A stretch of DNA of 64,000 bases from Phycisphaerales bacterium (GTDB lineage: Bacteria > Planctomycetota > Phycisphaerae > UBA1845), in contig JACKHG010000018.1 in assembly GCA_020639115.1 (NCBI GenBank), forward strand, positions 11,462 through 75,461, written 5' to 3'. Position 1 is the first letter of the stretch. Each line of letters starts with the position of its first letter. The notes under the pieces are model-generated. The model made no database searches, was not told where the DNA came from, and saw only the letters and a program-made list of their open reading frames with translations. Shown here one piece after another: positions 35,860 through 44,267 of this stretch. The position numbers and the translations under genes are program-made.

Positions 35860-37071
35860 TTACGAACGACGTCGACCGAGAGCAAGAATTGTCATTACGA
35901 GCAGCGCCGCACCAGCGCCCGGCTCGGGGGCAGCCACGACGCGAAAGCCGATGTTCGCATCGGTCAAACCATGTAGACTATGATTCCGGTCGCTCCCCTC
36001 GATATCGAGATAACTTCCGGACCAGCTTCCGCCACGAAGGGCGCGTTCATCGCTTCCGTCAGAGCGCTGGTCTTGTCCCCACTCCATCACGTTGCCACTC
36101 AAGTCGAATACACCGTAGGCGTTCTCATTGGCGCGGGTCTGGAAGGTGGCGAAGCTGTCGTCGGGCCAGTTCCAGTCGCTCTGCTGCCAGTTGGTGCCGT
36201 CGTAGAAGCCGACCGGCGTGGTTTGTTGCGGATTGAAACCTCGTTCGAAAGGATCGTCGGGGAGTGCGGGCCAATTGGGATTGAGACCGGTCGCGTTGGC
36301 GTCACGCTGGTCGATCGTGTCACGCCCGAAGCCGTAGACGTGGTTCACTCCGTCAATGGGGTCCCAGGCGGCCGCCTTGTAAAACTCATTGTACGCGCTG
36401 GCGGTCGCTGAGTGGTTGTCCATCGGCAGCCGGAATCCTTTGACGTCGTTGACGAGTGCCTGCCGCTCACTGGCGTTGAGGTCGCGCGTGGTCCAGTCCA
36501 TGCTGCTGATCGTCACTGGGTGCCAGCCGTCCGCCGTGGCGCCTTCCGTGTACGCCCGCTCGCTTTCCCCCAAGCCCCGGTCGATGGTCAGCCAGTTCGC
36601 GAACTTCAGCGCGCCAAACCAACTGACCGTATGAACCGGATGAACTGACATGTCCGTTCCCGAAACGAACTGCGTTCCGAACCGGCTTCCGAGAGGGGCC
36701 GAGGAGTTGTACGTGATTCCAAGTTGGCCGCCGGTCCGAAAGATGGTCGGCCCGCCATCTGCGATGCGAATCCGACCGTCGTCCTGGAAGTACATGTTGC
36801 TGCCGCGGCCGGTGGCGCCGCCGTCGAGCTGGGCGTCGTTGAGGAAGGCGGCGAACTGGGCGTTGGTGATCTCGTAGCGGCCCATGGCGAAGGTGTACGC
36901 GGGCCCGCCCGGCTGGCCGCCGCCGGGGACGGTGCGCATGTAGTCCGCCATGGTCGCCCCGGTGCCGTACACGTCCGGGTTGAACACGCCGGCCAGCGCC
37001 GATAACGGCGCCAAGGCACCAGCGACCAACGCGAGCAACGTTGCCGTCCGGTAATTCCACGATACGGACAT
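35860..37071 (-). CDS. Exported SUMF1-domain protein with PEP-CTERM-like tail, copy A
   Basis: 403 aa. The start at 37071 has GGAGG 8 bases upstream. The domain order is the same as copy B: signal peptide, YEITNAQFAAFLND, NWLTIDRGLGE, FRLPMDNHSATASAYNEFY, YGVFDLSGNVMEWGQD, ALRGGSWSGSY and IGFRVV. The tail is APEPGAGAALLVMTILALGRR. The first 90 residues are identical to copy B at the DNA level while the rest differs clearly, so the pair is a mosaic. It is the first gene of the duplicated array and would be co-transcribed with the truncated DUF3604 gene 70 bases downstream. PEP-CTERM-type tails usually direct proteins to the cell surface in organisms with exosortase; no exosortase is in this window. 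Confidence 0.88.
   Translation of the reverse strand: MSVSWNYRTATLLALVAGALAPLSALAGVFNPDVYGTGATMADYMRTVPGGGQPGGPAYTFAMGRYEITNAQFAAFLNDAQLDGGATGRGSNMYFQDDGRIRIADGGPTIFRTGGQLGITYNSSAPLGSRFGTQFVSGTDMSVHPVHTVSWFGALKFANWLTIDRGLGESERAYTEGATADGWHPVTISSMDWTTRDLNASERQALVNDVKGFRLPMDNHSATASAYNEFYKAAAWDPIDGVNHVYGFGRDTIDQRDANATGLNPNWPALPDDPFERGFNPQQTTPVGFYDGTNWQQSDWNWPDDSFATFQTRANENAYGVFDLSGNVMEWGQDQRSDGSDERALRGGSWSGSYLDIEGSDRNHSLHGLTDANIGFRVVAAPEPGAGAALLVMTILALGRRRS
36786..37055 (-). repeat. Identical 270-bp block, copy A (partner 33935-34204)
   Basis: Copy A of the identical block. The match ends at GTAAT, a few codons inside the start of the signal peptide, and breaks off abruptly on both sides. Confidence 0.93.
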
Positions 37072-37492
37072 TCGCAGACCCTCCTGGAGAAATGCTCCTG
37101 CCAGCTTACCCTCGGCGCACCACTCGGTACAAGCAAATTGCCAAGCGCCGCAGTTATGAGATGGCTACGCGCACTACCGCCGCGGACCGGTCGGAGGCGA
37201 GTCGCGCGAGCGTCCGCGAGAGACGGGACAGACCAGTGCCGTTAAGAGGGGGAAGCATGGCGGCACAGCGCTGCAGGGAAGGCCAGCCGGGATCGGCCCC
37301 CCTGAGTACAGGCGGATGGGACCCAACGGCGACCGCTCGGCCCCGTCAGCGTGCATTCGGAACAAGTGGGGGGATTATCAGAACGTGTGTCGGTTGCGTT
37401 CGACGGGCATCTGGACGAACAATGGGCGGCTGGCGGCGCGGTGCGCGGCCACGTCCGCTTGCGCAGGGAATCATGCGGCTGTGGGTGATGCG
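37072..37492. other. Divergent intergenic region without a clear gene
   Basis: About 420 bases between the SUMF1 gene (minus) and a small plus-strand gene. The 60 bases next to 37071 resemble the upstream region of copy B (a shared CCTGCCA-x4-TACCC and a TACAAGC further out), so they belong to the duplicated unit and probably carry the promoter. I see nothing else. Confidence 0.5.
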
Positions 37493-37951
37493 ATGTCCGC
37501 GTTGACGTTCGAGATATGCATCTACTGGCCAGGCTGGGTACGTATTGACTTAGCTTCCGGTGGCCAGCACGTTTCCGCTGACTGCTCGAATTGTCGCGAC
37601 ACCCTTGGCGATCTGATCCGCGGGCTGGCGCAGCTCGTTGACTCCCCCGGAAAGTTCGAGATCGTTGGCGACACCGAGAATCACGGAATCACGCTGCTGG
37701 CGTTTCGCCGAACGAACGAAGATCTGGAGATCACCGCCAAACGCGAAGGGGGCCTGGGAAAAATCACCAGCGCCCATCACCGCCGCGCGCGAATCCGTCA
37801 CCGCGGACCGTGGCCGCGTGACCTGCGGCAGATCGCCACCGCGATTCAGACCCTGCTGATCGGAAACGGTGTTGCTGCGCGCTACGAAGCCAACTGGGGA
37901 CATCCGTTTCCAGGCGTGGAGTTTGCAAAGATCACCGCCGACACCGACTGA
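37493..37951 (+). CDS. Small hypothetical protein
   Basis: 152 aa from ATG 37493 (MSALTFEICIYWPGWVRIDL). The composition looks protein-like: alternating beta strands (FEICIYW, FEIVGDT, ITLLAFRRT, LEITAKREGG) and a helix DTLGDLIRGLAQLVD, then a C-terminal helix PRDLRQIATAIQTLLI. I recognise no domain or signal peptide. The Shine-Dalgarno is weak. Its stop lies one base before the heptad repeat array. The frame stays open upstream to 37316, but that part reads as random Arg/Ala-rich sequence. Confidence 0.55.
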   Translation: MSALTFEICIYWPGWVRIDLASGGQHVSADCSNCRDTLGDLIRGLAQLVDSPGKFEIVGDTENHGITLLAFRRTNEDLEITAKREGGLGKITSAHHRRARIRHRGPWPRDLRQIATAIQTLLIGNGVAARYEANWGHPFPGVEFAKITADTD

Positions 37952-37952
37952 T

Positions 37953-37994
37953 GCTGTCAGCCTCTGGCTGATAGCTGATAGCTGACAGCCGATA
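37953..37994. repeat. Heptad tandem repeat array, unit GCTGATA (about 6 units)
   Basis: Units GCTGTCA, GCCTCTG (degenerate), GCTGATA, GCTGATA, GCTGACA, GCCGATA. The array fills almost all of the 48-base space between two convergent stop codons. The unit length is the same as at 10222-10379 but the sequence differs. Confidence 0.85.
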
Positions 37995-37999
37995 GCTCC

Positions 38000-38308
38000 C
38001 TACGGCAACTGCTCCAGCATCTCGTTGATATTCTCCAGCATGTGGGCTTCACCGGCGCTGCGGGCGACCTCGGCGCCGCGTTCGAGCGCGGCGCGGGCCT
38101 CGTCGTAGCGGCCGGCCTGCATCAGGGTTTCCCCTTTACGCTGGTAGGCGGCCAGGTAGTGCGGGTCGAGCGCGATGGTGCGGTCGAACTGGGCGAGGGC
38201 GGCGTCCACGTCGCCAGCCGCCCGCTGCTCCATCGCCAGGCCGAAGTTGACGAACACGTCGTCGGGGTCCTTTTCCAGCATGCGGGTGAGTTGTTCGAGT
38301 CGCGACAT
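38000..38308 (-). CDS. Small TPR-repeat protein
   Basis: 102 aa. The start at 38308 (MSRLEQL) has GGGAG 9 bases upstream; an ATG at 38329 lies before that site. It has two TPR units (VNFGLAMEQRAAGDVDAALAQF and AYQRKGETLMQAGRYDEARA) and a capping helix. It is probably a cytoplasmic protein-interaction scaffold. Its partner is unknown. It is divergent from the coiled-coil membrane protein gene that follows. Confidence 0.85.
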   Translation of the reverse strand: MSRLEQLTRMLEKDPDDVFVNFGLAMEQRAAGDVDAALAQFDRTIALDPHYLAAYQRKGETLMQAGRYDEARAALERGAEVARSAGEAHMLENINEMLEQLP

Positions 38309-38493
38309 CGGCGGTGGCTCCCTTTCCATGCCCTCGGTGACCGTGCTGCCGGAATGTAGGGGCGGCTGGGGCGCCCGTCAAAGCCGGTGTTTCGTTGACC
38401 CGCGCGCCCGCGGATCGTAAAATCAGCCCCTGCATCTGTTGTGGCCGTGGCGGCGCTCATCAGCCGCTGCGCCCCCTTGGGAGGTATGGCAGC

Positions 38494-39192
38494 ATGGCAC
38501 AGGGCAGACTCTGGTCGAGGATGACCGCCTGGATGCGGACTTCCGCCAAGGACGGACCGCACGCCGACGCGGGCGCTGGGCCCGATGCGGACGACGAAGC
38601 GGTCAACCTCGTCACCCGGCGGCCGGATCCCGCCCTCACCAAGCTCGAAGAAGGCTACAATAAGGTGATCGACCTGATCGACGCGATCAAGCGCCATCAG
38701 CAGGGACAGGCGGAGCGCGCCACCGAGGTGACCGAGGCGCTCACGCGGATGTCCGCGACGCTCGAGCGGATCGACGGCGGCGGCCAGCAGCAGTCCGAGC
38801 ACCTCGCGGCGATCGCCGAGGAGATCCGGATCGCGGGCCGCCACGCGGCGAAGTGGGAGGAGGCGCTCTGCGAGTTTCCCCGCATGGCCGAGGCCCAGCG
38901 CGAGGCGCTGGGTGCGGTCTCGCGGCAGATGGAGGACGCCGGGCGGCGCGACAAGGAACTCACCGGTTCGCTCGCGTCGTTCCGCGAGGCCGTGCAGACG
39001 CTGGGCGACACGACGACGGCCTCGACCGTGGCGCTCAAGGACCTGCAGCGCGCCTCGCTCGAGCAGCAGGCGCAGACCGCGGCGCTGATCCGCGCCCAGA
39101 GCCGGCGTTTCACCATCCTGCTGGTGGTGACGCTCGTGCTGGCGGCTGCGGGCATCATCGCCGCGCTCGCCGGCCTCGCCCGGGGGGGATAG
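38494..39192 (+). CDS. Coiled-coil protein with a single C-terminal membrane anchor
   Basis: 232 aa. The start at 38494 has GGGAGG about 9 bases upstream. Residues 45-200 are almost entirely helical and charged (LEEGYNKVIDLIDAIKRHQQ, AQREALGAVSRQMEDAGRR), as in a long coiled coil. A single hydrophobic segment ends the protein (FTILLVVTLVLAAAGIIAAL), leaving a tail-anchored topology. No catalytic motif is seen. It lies 86 bases upstream of the pilT-like gene on the same strand, so a link to that ATPase is possible, but only by position. Confidence 0.75.
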   Translation: MAQGRLWSRMTAWMRTSAKDGPHADAGAGPDADDEAVNLVTRRPDPALTKLEEGYNKVIDLIDAIKRHQQGQAERATEVTEALTRMSATLERIDGGGQQQSEHLAAIAEEIRIAGRHAAKWEEALCEFPRMAEAQREALGAVSRQMEDAGRRDKELTGSLASFREAVQTLGDTTTASTVALKDLQRASLEQQAQTAALIRAQSRRFTILLVVTLVLAAAGIIAALAGLARGG

Positions 39193-39278
39193 AGCCAGCA
39201 TTGCCGCGGGGCGGAAGGGGCAGGTGTGCCGCTGCGCTGCCGCGGATTCCATGAGTACCGTCCAGAGGAAACACCGCC

Positions 39279-40397
39279 ATGTCGACGGGCGAACTGCCAC
39301 CGCCGGAAAAACTCATCGAGCAACTGCTCACCGGAATGTCCAAGCTCAACGCGTCGGACCTCCACGTCAAGGTCGGGTATATCCCCATCTACCGCATCGG
39401 CGGGCATCTCAAGCACCTGAGCATGTCGGCGATCCCGGATTCCGAGTTCGTCGCCAAGATGTTCATGCCGATGGTGCCCCCGAACCGCCAGGACGACTAC
39501 GAGAAACGCGGCAGCGTGGACTTCTCGTTCAGCGGCACCACCGGCGACCGCTACCGCATCAACGTCTTTCGCAGCGGCAACGAAATGAACGCTGCCGTTC
39601 GCCGCGTGCAGAGCAACATTCCCGACTTCAACAGCCTGACCCTCCCGCCCGTGTACCGCAAGATTTGCGAGCGCGCCAACGACGGTCTGGTTCTGATCAG
39701 CGGCGTGACCGGCTCGGGAAAAAGCAGCACGCTTGCAGCCATGCTGAACCACATCAATCAGCACCGCAGTGCGCACGTAATCACGATCGAGGACCCCGTG
39801 GAGTTCCGCTTCACGCCCGACAAGTGCATCATCTCGCAGCGCGAGGTGGGCATCGACGTGGACAGCTTCCACACGGCACTGCGCTACGTCGTGCGGCAGG
39901 ACCCGGATATCATTCTCATCGGCGAAATGCGCGACCGCGAAACGATGATGGCGGCGCTGCAATCCGCGGAAACCGGCCACCTCGTACTCGGTACGCTGCA
40001 CTGCTCGGACGCGCAGCAGTCGTTCGCGCGTATTCTCGAATTCTTCCCGCGCAACGAGCACTCATTCATCCGTTCGTCACTCGCGAACAGCCTGCGGGCC
40101 ATCTGCTGCCAGCGGCTGCTGCCCGGCATCACCAAGGGCTCGCGCTTGCCCGCGACCGAGGTGCTGCTGAGCAACTCCATCGTGCGCGACCGCATCCGCA
40201 CCGAGCGCGACCAGGACATCCCCGCGATCATCAACCAGTCCACCGAGGAGGGCATGCGCAGCTTCACCCACTCCCTGGCGGAGATGATCGAGAAGGAAAT
40301 GGTGCACTACGACACCGCGATGGAATACGCCCCGAGCCGCGAGGCCCTCGCCAGCCAGGTGAAGGGCATCAAGACATCGGCGCAGGGTCTGGTATAG
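39279..40397 (+). CDS. pilT: PilT-family type IV pilus retraction ATPase
   Basis: 372 aa, the usual PilT length. The N-terminal domain has ASDLHVKVGYIPIYRI. Walker A is GVTGSGKSSTLA, the Asp box is HVITIEDPVEF, Walker B is DIILIGEMRD and the His box is GHLVLGTLHCSD. PilT hexamers pull back type IV pili for twitching motility or DNA uptake. Canonical PilT ends in an AIRNLIRE motif; here the equivalent region is less typical (RDQDIPAIINQSTEEGMRSF), so it may be a PilT paralogue such as PilU. No other pilus genes are in this window. Confidence 0.92.
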   Translation: MSTGELPPPEKLIEQLLTGMSKLNASDLHVKVGYIPIYRIGGHLKHLSMSAIPDSEFVAKMFMPMVPPNRQDDYEKRGSVDFSFSGTTGDRYRINVFRSGNEMNAAVRRVQSNIPDFNSLTLPPVYRKICERANDGLVLISGVTGSGKSSTLAAMLNHINQHRSAHVITIEDPVEFRFTPDKCIISQREVGIDVDSFHTALRYVVRQDPDIILIGEMRDRETMMAALQSAETGHLVLGTLHCSDAQQSFARILEFFPRNEHSFIRSSLANSLRAICCQRLLPGITKGSRLPATEVLLSNSIVRDRIRTERDQDIPAIINQSTEEGMRSFTHSLAEMIEKEMVHYDTAMEYAPSREALASQVKGIKTSAQGLV

Positions 40398-40538
40398 TCG
40401 GGCTGTTGACGGGTTGATTCGTTTCGGACCAGCTTCCCCCCTCGAAGGCGGCGGCTGGCCCGCCGTTTGCGCCGCCAACCGCGGCGTCACCGCGCAACGC
40501 AGAGGTGCGGCTGCGCGCCTGTGCCGGAGGAGACCATC

Positions 40539-41495
40539 ATGAAGAAACGCATCAAGCGCCTCATCGCCGCCATCGTGCTGATTCCCGTCGTCCTGGTCAT
40601 CGTGCTCTTCGTCTACATCGACGCCATCGCGAAGGCGGGTGTTGAGCGCGGCGCGACCTACGCGCTGGGCGTCAACACGACGCTCGACAGCATGAGCGTT
40701 GGCGTCCTTCGCGGGCGTGTGGCCATGGAGGGCCTGGACGTCGCCAACCCGCCCGGCTTCAACAGCGATCGTTTCCTGCGGCTGGGCGAGGGACGCGTGG
40801 CCGTCACGCTGGGCTCGCTCATGGAAAACACGGTCGTGCTGCCGGAACTGCGGTTGACCGGGATCAACGTCAACCTCGAGAAGAAGGGCAAATCGGCCAA
40901 CTACCAGGTCATTCTCGACGGCCTGAAGAAGTTCGAGTCGGAAGGCGAGCCCGCGGCACCGGCCAAGGAGGATGCCAAGAAGTTCATCGTCAAGCTCGTC
41001 ACCGTCGAGGACGTCAACGTTCAGGTGGATCTGCTGGGCATCGGCGGCGGACTCACCCAGCTCCCGATCCATCTCGACAAGATCGAGCTGCGCGACGTGG
41101 GCTCCGAGTCGGACGGCGGCGTCGTGCTGTCGCAGCTTTCGGGCATGCTCATCAAGGCGCTGCTCGAGGCAATCGTGCAGAAGGGCGGGGCTGTGCTGCC
41201 GGCGGAGATCACGGCGGAGCTCAATCGCGGGCTCGCCATGCTCGGCGGGCTGGGCGACGCGTCGATCCAGGTGGTCGGCGACGTCACCACCATGGTCGAC
41301 GGCAAGGTGAAGGAAATCACCAGCCTCGGCAGCGGCCTGCTGCAGGATGTGGGCTCGATCGGCCTGCCCGGCGGCGACGTTCGCGAAGGGCTCGACAAGA
41401 CGAAGGACAACCTCGGCAAGGAAGTGGACAAGCTCAAGGACGGGATCGGCGGACTGCTCGGCGGCAAGAAAAAAGACGAGAAGAAGGACGACTAG
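40539..41495 (+). CDS. AsmA-like membrane-anchored protein
   Basis: 318 aa. The start at 40539 has GGAGGAG upstream. One N-terminal anchor (LIAAIVLIPVVLVIVLFVYI) is followed by a beta-rich domain with LDSMSVGVLRGRVAMEGLDVANPPGF, the pattern of AsmA/DUF748-type repeats found in envelope lipid-transport proteins. A C-terminal region is rich in Lys/Asp with a helical VREGLDKTKDNLGKEVDKLK and a KKKDEKKDD end. The protein would face the periplasm. No partner genes of that type are nearby. Confidence 0.75.
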   Translation: MKKRIKRLIAAIVLIPVVLVIVLFVYIDAIAKAGVERGATYALGVNTTLDSMSVGVLRGRVAMEGLDVANPPGFNSDRFLRLGEGRVAVTLGSLMENTVVLPELRLTGINVNLEKKGKSANYQVILDGLKKFESEGEPAAPAKEDAKKFIVKLVTVEDVNVQVDLLGIGGGLTQLPIHLDKIELRDVGSESDGGVVLSQLSGMLIKALLEAIVQKGGAVLPAEITAELNRGLAMLGGLGDASIQVVGDVTTMVDGKVKEITSLGSGLLQDVGSIGLPGGDVREGLDKTKDNLGKEVDKLKDGIGGLLGGKKKDEKKDD

Positions 41496-41621
41496 CCGTA
41501 GGCAAGCTCGCGTCGCATGGGTGTTCGTGCCCAACCACGGCTTCCCCGCAGTCGGCGCACAATTGCGATTAGTCGTCGTTGCTCGTTTGCGTGTTGTCAG
41601 GGGGTTGGTCGCGAAAGTTAC

Positions 41622-41650
41622 GGAAACCTGACAGGAATTCCGGTATCGTT
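41622..41650 (+). promoter_or_regulatory. Possible ECF-sigma promoter before the sigma gene
   Basis: GGAAAC (41622-41627) and TCGTT (41646-41650), 18 bases apart, resemble -35 and -10 elements of ECF sigma factors, which often control their own genes. The match is loose. Confidence 0.25.
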
Positions 41651-41690
41651 TGGTTGGAGCAGCCGGGAGGGCGATCTACACTGGAGCGGA

Positions 41691-42287
41691 ATGGAACCGG
41701 CTCCCGCCCAACGCGCGTCCGCCGAGCCGAATTCGGCCCCCGGCGGAGCGGTCGATCCTCAGACGTGGGTGCAGCGCTACGGCGACCTGCTCTTCGGGTA
41801 TGCCCTGCTCCGCGTGCGCGACCGCACCGTGGCCGAGGAACTCGTGCAGGAATGCTTCGTGGCGGCCCTCGAGGCCAAGGACCGCTTCCTCGGCGGCTCC
41901 ACCGAGCAGACCTGGCTTGTGGGCATTCTCAAGCACAAGCTGCTCGACCACCTGCGCCGCCGCTCCCGTCAGCCGGCCAGCGCCGACCAGGACGCCGGCC
42001 TCGAGGACTTCGACAAGCGCGGCCTGTGGCGCGTGCGGGTGAACGCCTGGAGCGACGACCCCCAGGCCCGGCTCGAAAACGAGGCCTTCCGCAACGCCCT
42101 CAACGGCTGCATCGGCGGCCTGCCCAACACCCACGCCGTCGCGTTCATCCTCCGCGAAATCGACGGGATGCAGAGCGAGGAAATCTGCACGCTCCTGGAG
42201 ATCTCGCCGACCAATCTATGGGCCCGCCTGCACCGGGCCCGCCTGGGGCTGCGGCGCTGCCTGGAAAGCAAGTGGTTCCAGCGCTGA
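41691..42287 (+). CDS. RNA polymerase sigma factor, ECF type (sigma70 family)
   Basis: 198 aa. ATG 41691 has GGAG 6 bases upstream. Region 2 is visible as QRYGDLLFGYALLRVRDRTV plus AEELVQECFVAAL and TWLVGILKHKLLDHLRRR (about residues 27-95). Region 4 is THAVAFILREIDGMQSEEI with the helix-turn-helix ISPTNLWARLHRARLGLRR (about 140-190). It is followed about 100 bases later by a short zinc-binding protein gene that looks like its anti-sigma factor. The signal and regulon are unknown. Confidence 0.93.
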   Translation: MEPAPAQRASAEPNSAPGGAVDPQTWVQRYGDLLFGYALLRVRDRTVAEELVQECFVAALEAKDRFLGGSTEQTWLVGILKHKLLDHLRRRSRQPASADQDAGLEDFDKRGLWRVRVNAWSDDPQARLENEAFRNALNGCIGGLPNTHAVAFILREIDGMQSEEICTLLEISPTNLWARLHRARLGLRRCLESKWFQR

Positions 42288-42388
42288 CGACCGGCAGAAC
42301 GGCACATTTTGGTGGAGAAACCAGGGCGAGTTTCGGTAAGAATAAGCTAAAAGGTTTGCTCGGCACCCGGTGACCAAGCGACACATCC

Positions 42389-42697
42389 ATGATCGATTTT
42401 ATCAGGCAACTCAACGCGCCGTGCCGCGACATGACCGAGTACGTTTCGCGCTCGCTCGACAGCGAACTCACCCGCAGCCAGCGCGCCGCCGTCCAGGTGC
42501 ACATGCTCTACTGCCGAGCCTGCCGGCGCTACCGCGCCCAGGTGAGAATGCTCCGGGCCCTGCTGGCCGAACGCCCCGACGCCCCGGAAATCCTCGCCGA
42601 GGCCGCCAACCTCCACCTCGACCCCGCCACCAAGGATCGCATCATCGCGCTGCTCCGCGAGCGCTCGAATCCTCCCAAGCCTGACAACGGTCAGTAA
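42389..42697 (+). CDS. Zinc-finger anti-sigma factor-like protein (zf-HC2)
   Basis: 102 aa, soluble. VHMLYCRACRRYR (His-x3-Cys-x2-Cys, about residues 37-49) with an earlier Cys (PCRD) fits the zinc-binding anti-sigma domain. The preceding helix LTRSQRAAVQVHM is also typical. It lies directly after the sigma gene, so it probably binds and holds that sigma factor. There is no transmembrane segment, so the signal would be cytoplasmic. ATG 42389 has no strong Shine-Dalgarno. Confidence 0.8.
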   Translation: MIDFIRQLNAPCRDMTEYVSRSLDSELTRSQRAAVQVHMLYCRACRRYRAQVRMLRALLAERPDAPEILAEAANLHLDPATKDRIIALLRERSNPPKPDNGQ

Positions 42698-42714
42698 ATT
42701 CTGCGCGATCAAGA

Positions 42715-44172
42715 TTACTTCGTGATGAGGTCAGCCAGCGTGCGCTCGCCGAGCGAACTCGTGCACCGCGTGCGCACCTCGCTGAGCATATCGCGCAACT
42801 CGCCGTCGGTCGTACCGATCTGCTCCGGCTGACGCGGGTCGCCCGCCGCCAGGAGCTGGGCGACCGTGATGTGGTCCGCCGGGGCCGCCAGCGTGTAGTC
42901 CGGCTCCTCGCCGTTGGCCTCGCCCACCGGACAGAGCACGCCGGCCTGCACCAGCCGCTCGATCACCGAACGCGTCAGTGCGCCCGGCAGGTTGATGCCC
43001 GCCGAAATGTCCTCGAACGGCGTCGGACCGTCGCCACGCCCGAAGTGCCGCGCGACGATGGCCGCCGCCGCCACGATGTCTGACGGACCCAGCTCGATCT
43101 TCTCCGCCTGCTCCGCCAGCTTGAACCGCTCCAGGTTCGTCGCGGTGTACGCGAGCAGCGCCCCGAACAGGAAGATCGTCCACGACAGGTTGAGCCACAG
43201 CAGAAACAGCGGCAACAGCCCCAGCACGCCGTACAGGCTGCCCGTCAGATGCTGCACGTACTGCGCAAAGCCCCATCGCGCGATCAGCCAGAGCGGCACC
43301 GCGACCAGCGCGCCGACCAGCGCGGAACGCGAGTGCACCCGCGTGTTCGGCAGCAGCTTGTACACGGTCGCAATGACCAGCACGCCCACGACGATCGGCC
43401 CGAACCAGCCCGCGGGCACCAGCAGCCAGCGGATGACCGGCACGTCCACGAACGTCTCGACGATCTTCTCGCCCAGGTACGACGCGAGCACGAGCACCAC
43501 CGGCCCCAGCGTGAGCGCCGACCAGTAGAGCACGATGCGCCGGCCCATCGCCCGGCTGCGGGTCGCGCCGAAGATACGGTTCAGCGCCGCCTCGATGGTC
43601 GAGAGCAGGGCGATCGCGGTCCAGATGAGCAGGGCCCCGCCGATGGGGCCGATGCGGCCGAAGGTAAGTTTGCTCTCGACCTGCGTGAGCAGCGCCTCGA
43701 TCTCGTCGGCGACGTTGTAGATGCGTTCCTGCGTCTTGGCGGCTGCGTCGTCGGCGGCGTCCTGGATCGTGCCCTCGGGGGCCGTGTCGGCCCGGTAGTT
43801 CGCCGGCATGGGCGCGTACTTCCAGACCAGCGGCATCTCGTCCGACTGCGGCGACTCCTTGGCGACGGTGGCGATGCGGTTGAACCCGGAAACGTCGAGG
43901 AACTGCCGCAGGCTCTGCTTGCTGTCCTCGACCACGCCGATCGACTTGAGCACCAGCAGCGCGAAAATCAGCAGGGGGATGAGCGCGAAGATCGTGCGGA
44001 ACGACAGCGCCGCGCTCAGCGCCATCAGGTTGTTTTCCTTCAACCGGCGCAGGCAGTAACGCCACAGCTCCCATTGGTAGCGGACGACGCGCGCCCAGCC
44101 GGTGATCTGGTGGCCCGGATCGCGAACGGCCTGTATGAACTGGTTCAGCGAGGCCTTCACACCCATCAGCAT
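42715..44172 (-). CDS. YihY/BrkB-family inner-membrane protein with C-terminal domain
   Basis: 485 aa. The conserved N-terminus includes NNLMALSAALSFRTIFALIP. At least five membrane spans follow (IPLLIFALLVLKSIG; IGGALLIWTAIALLSTIEAA; VLYWSALTLGPVVLVLASYL; WFGPIVVGVLVIATVY; LLPLFLLWLNLSWTIFLFGA). An insert of about 60 residues lies between the first two. A C-terminal 130 residues (IVAAAAIVARHFGRGDGPTP; ALTRSVIERLVQAGVLCPV) looks like a winged helix. Members were once called ribonuclease BN, an assignment since withdrawn; function is unknown. It is 95 bases beyond hydF on the same strand and may be read as part of that operon. Confidence 0.9.
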   Translation of the reverse strand: MLMGVKASLNQFIQAVRDPGHQITGWARVVRYQWELWRYCLRRLKENNLMALSAALSFRTIFALIPLLIFALLVLKSIGVVEDSKQSLRQFLDVSGFNRIATVAKESPQSDEMPLVWKYAPMPANYRADTAPEGTIQDAADDAAAKTQERIYNVADEIEALLTQVESKLTFGRIGPIGGALLIWTAIALLSTIEAALNRIFGATRSRAMGRRIVLYWSALTLGPVVLVLASYLGEKIVETFVDVPVIRWLLVPAGWFGPIVVGVLVIATVYKLLPNTRVHSRSALVGALVAVPLWLIARWGFAQYVQHLTGSLYGVLGLLPLFLLWLNLSWTIFLFGALLAYTATNLERFKLAEQAEKIELGPSDIVAAAAIVARHFGRGDGPTPFEDISAGINLPGALTRSVIERLVQAGVLCPVGEANGEEPDYTLAAPADHITVAQLLAAGDPRQPEQIGTTDGELRDMLSEVRTRCTSSLGERTLADLITK

Positions 44173-44267
44173 ACGCGAAGCGGCGCCGCCGAGCCAGAAT
44201 CAACTCGCCGCGTGCCGGGCCGACCGCCCGGACCCCCGCAGGCCCCGACCGCCGCAATCTTCTATCG

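Noticed and set aside
33006..37071. Diversity-generating retroelement with SUMF1-type targets
   Set aside because: The lectin-like fold and duplicated blocks suggested one, but I see no reverse transcriptase or template repeat in the window.
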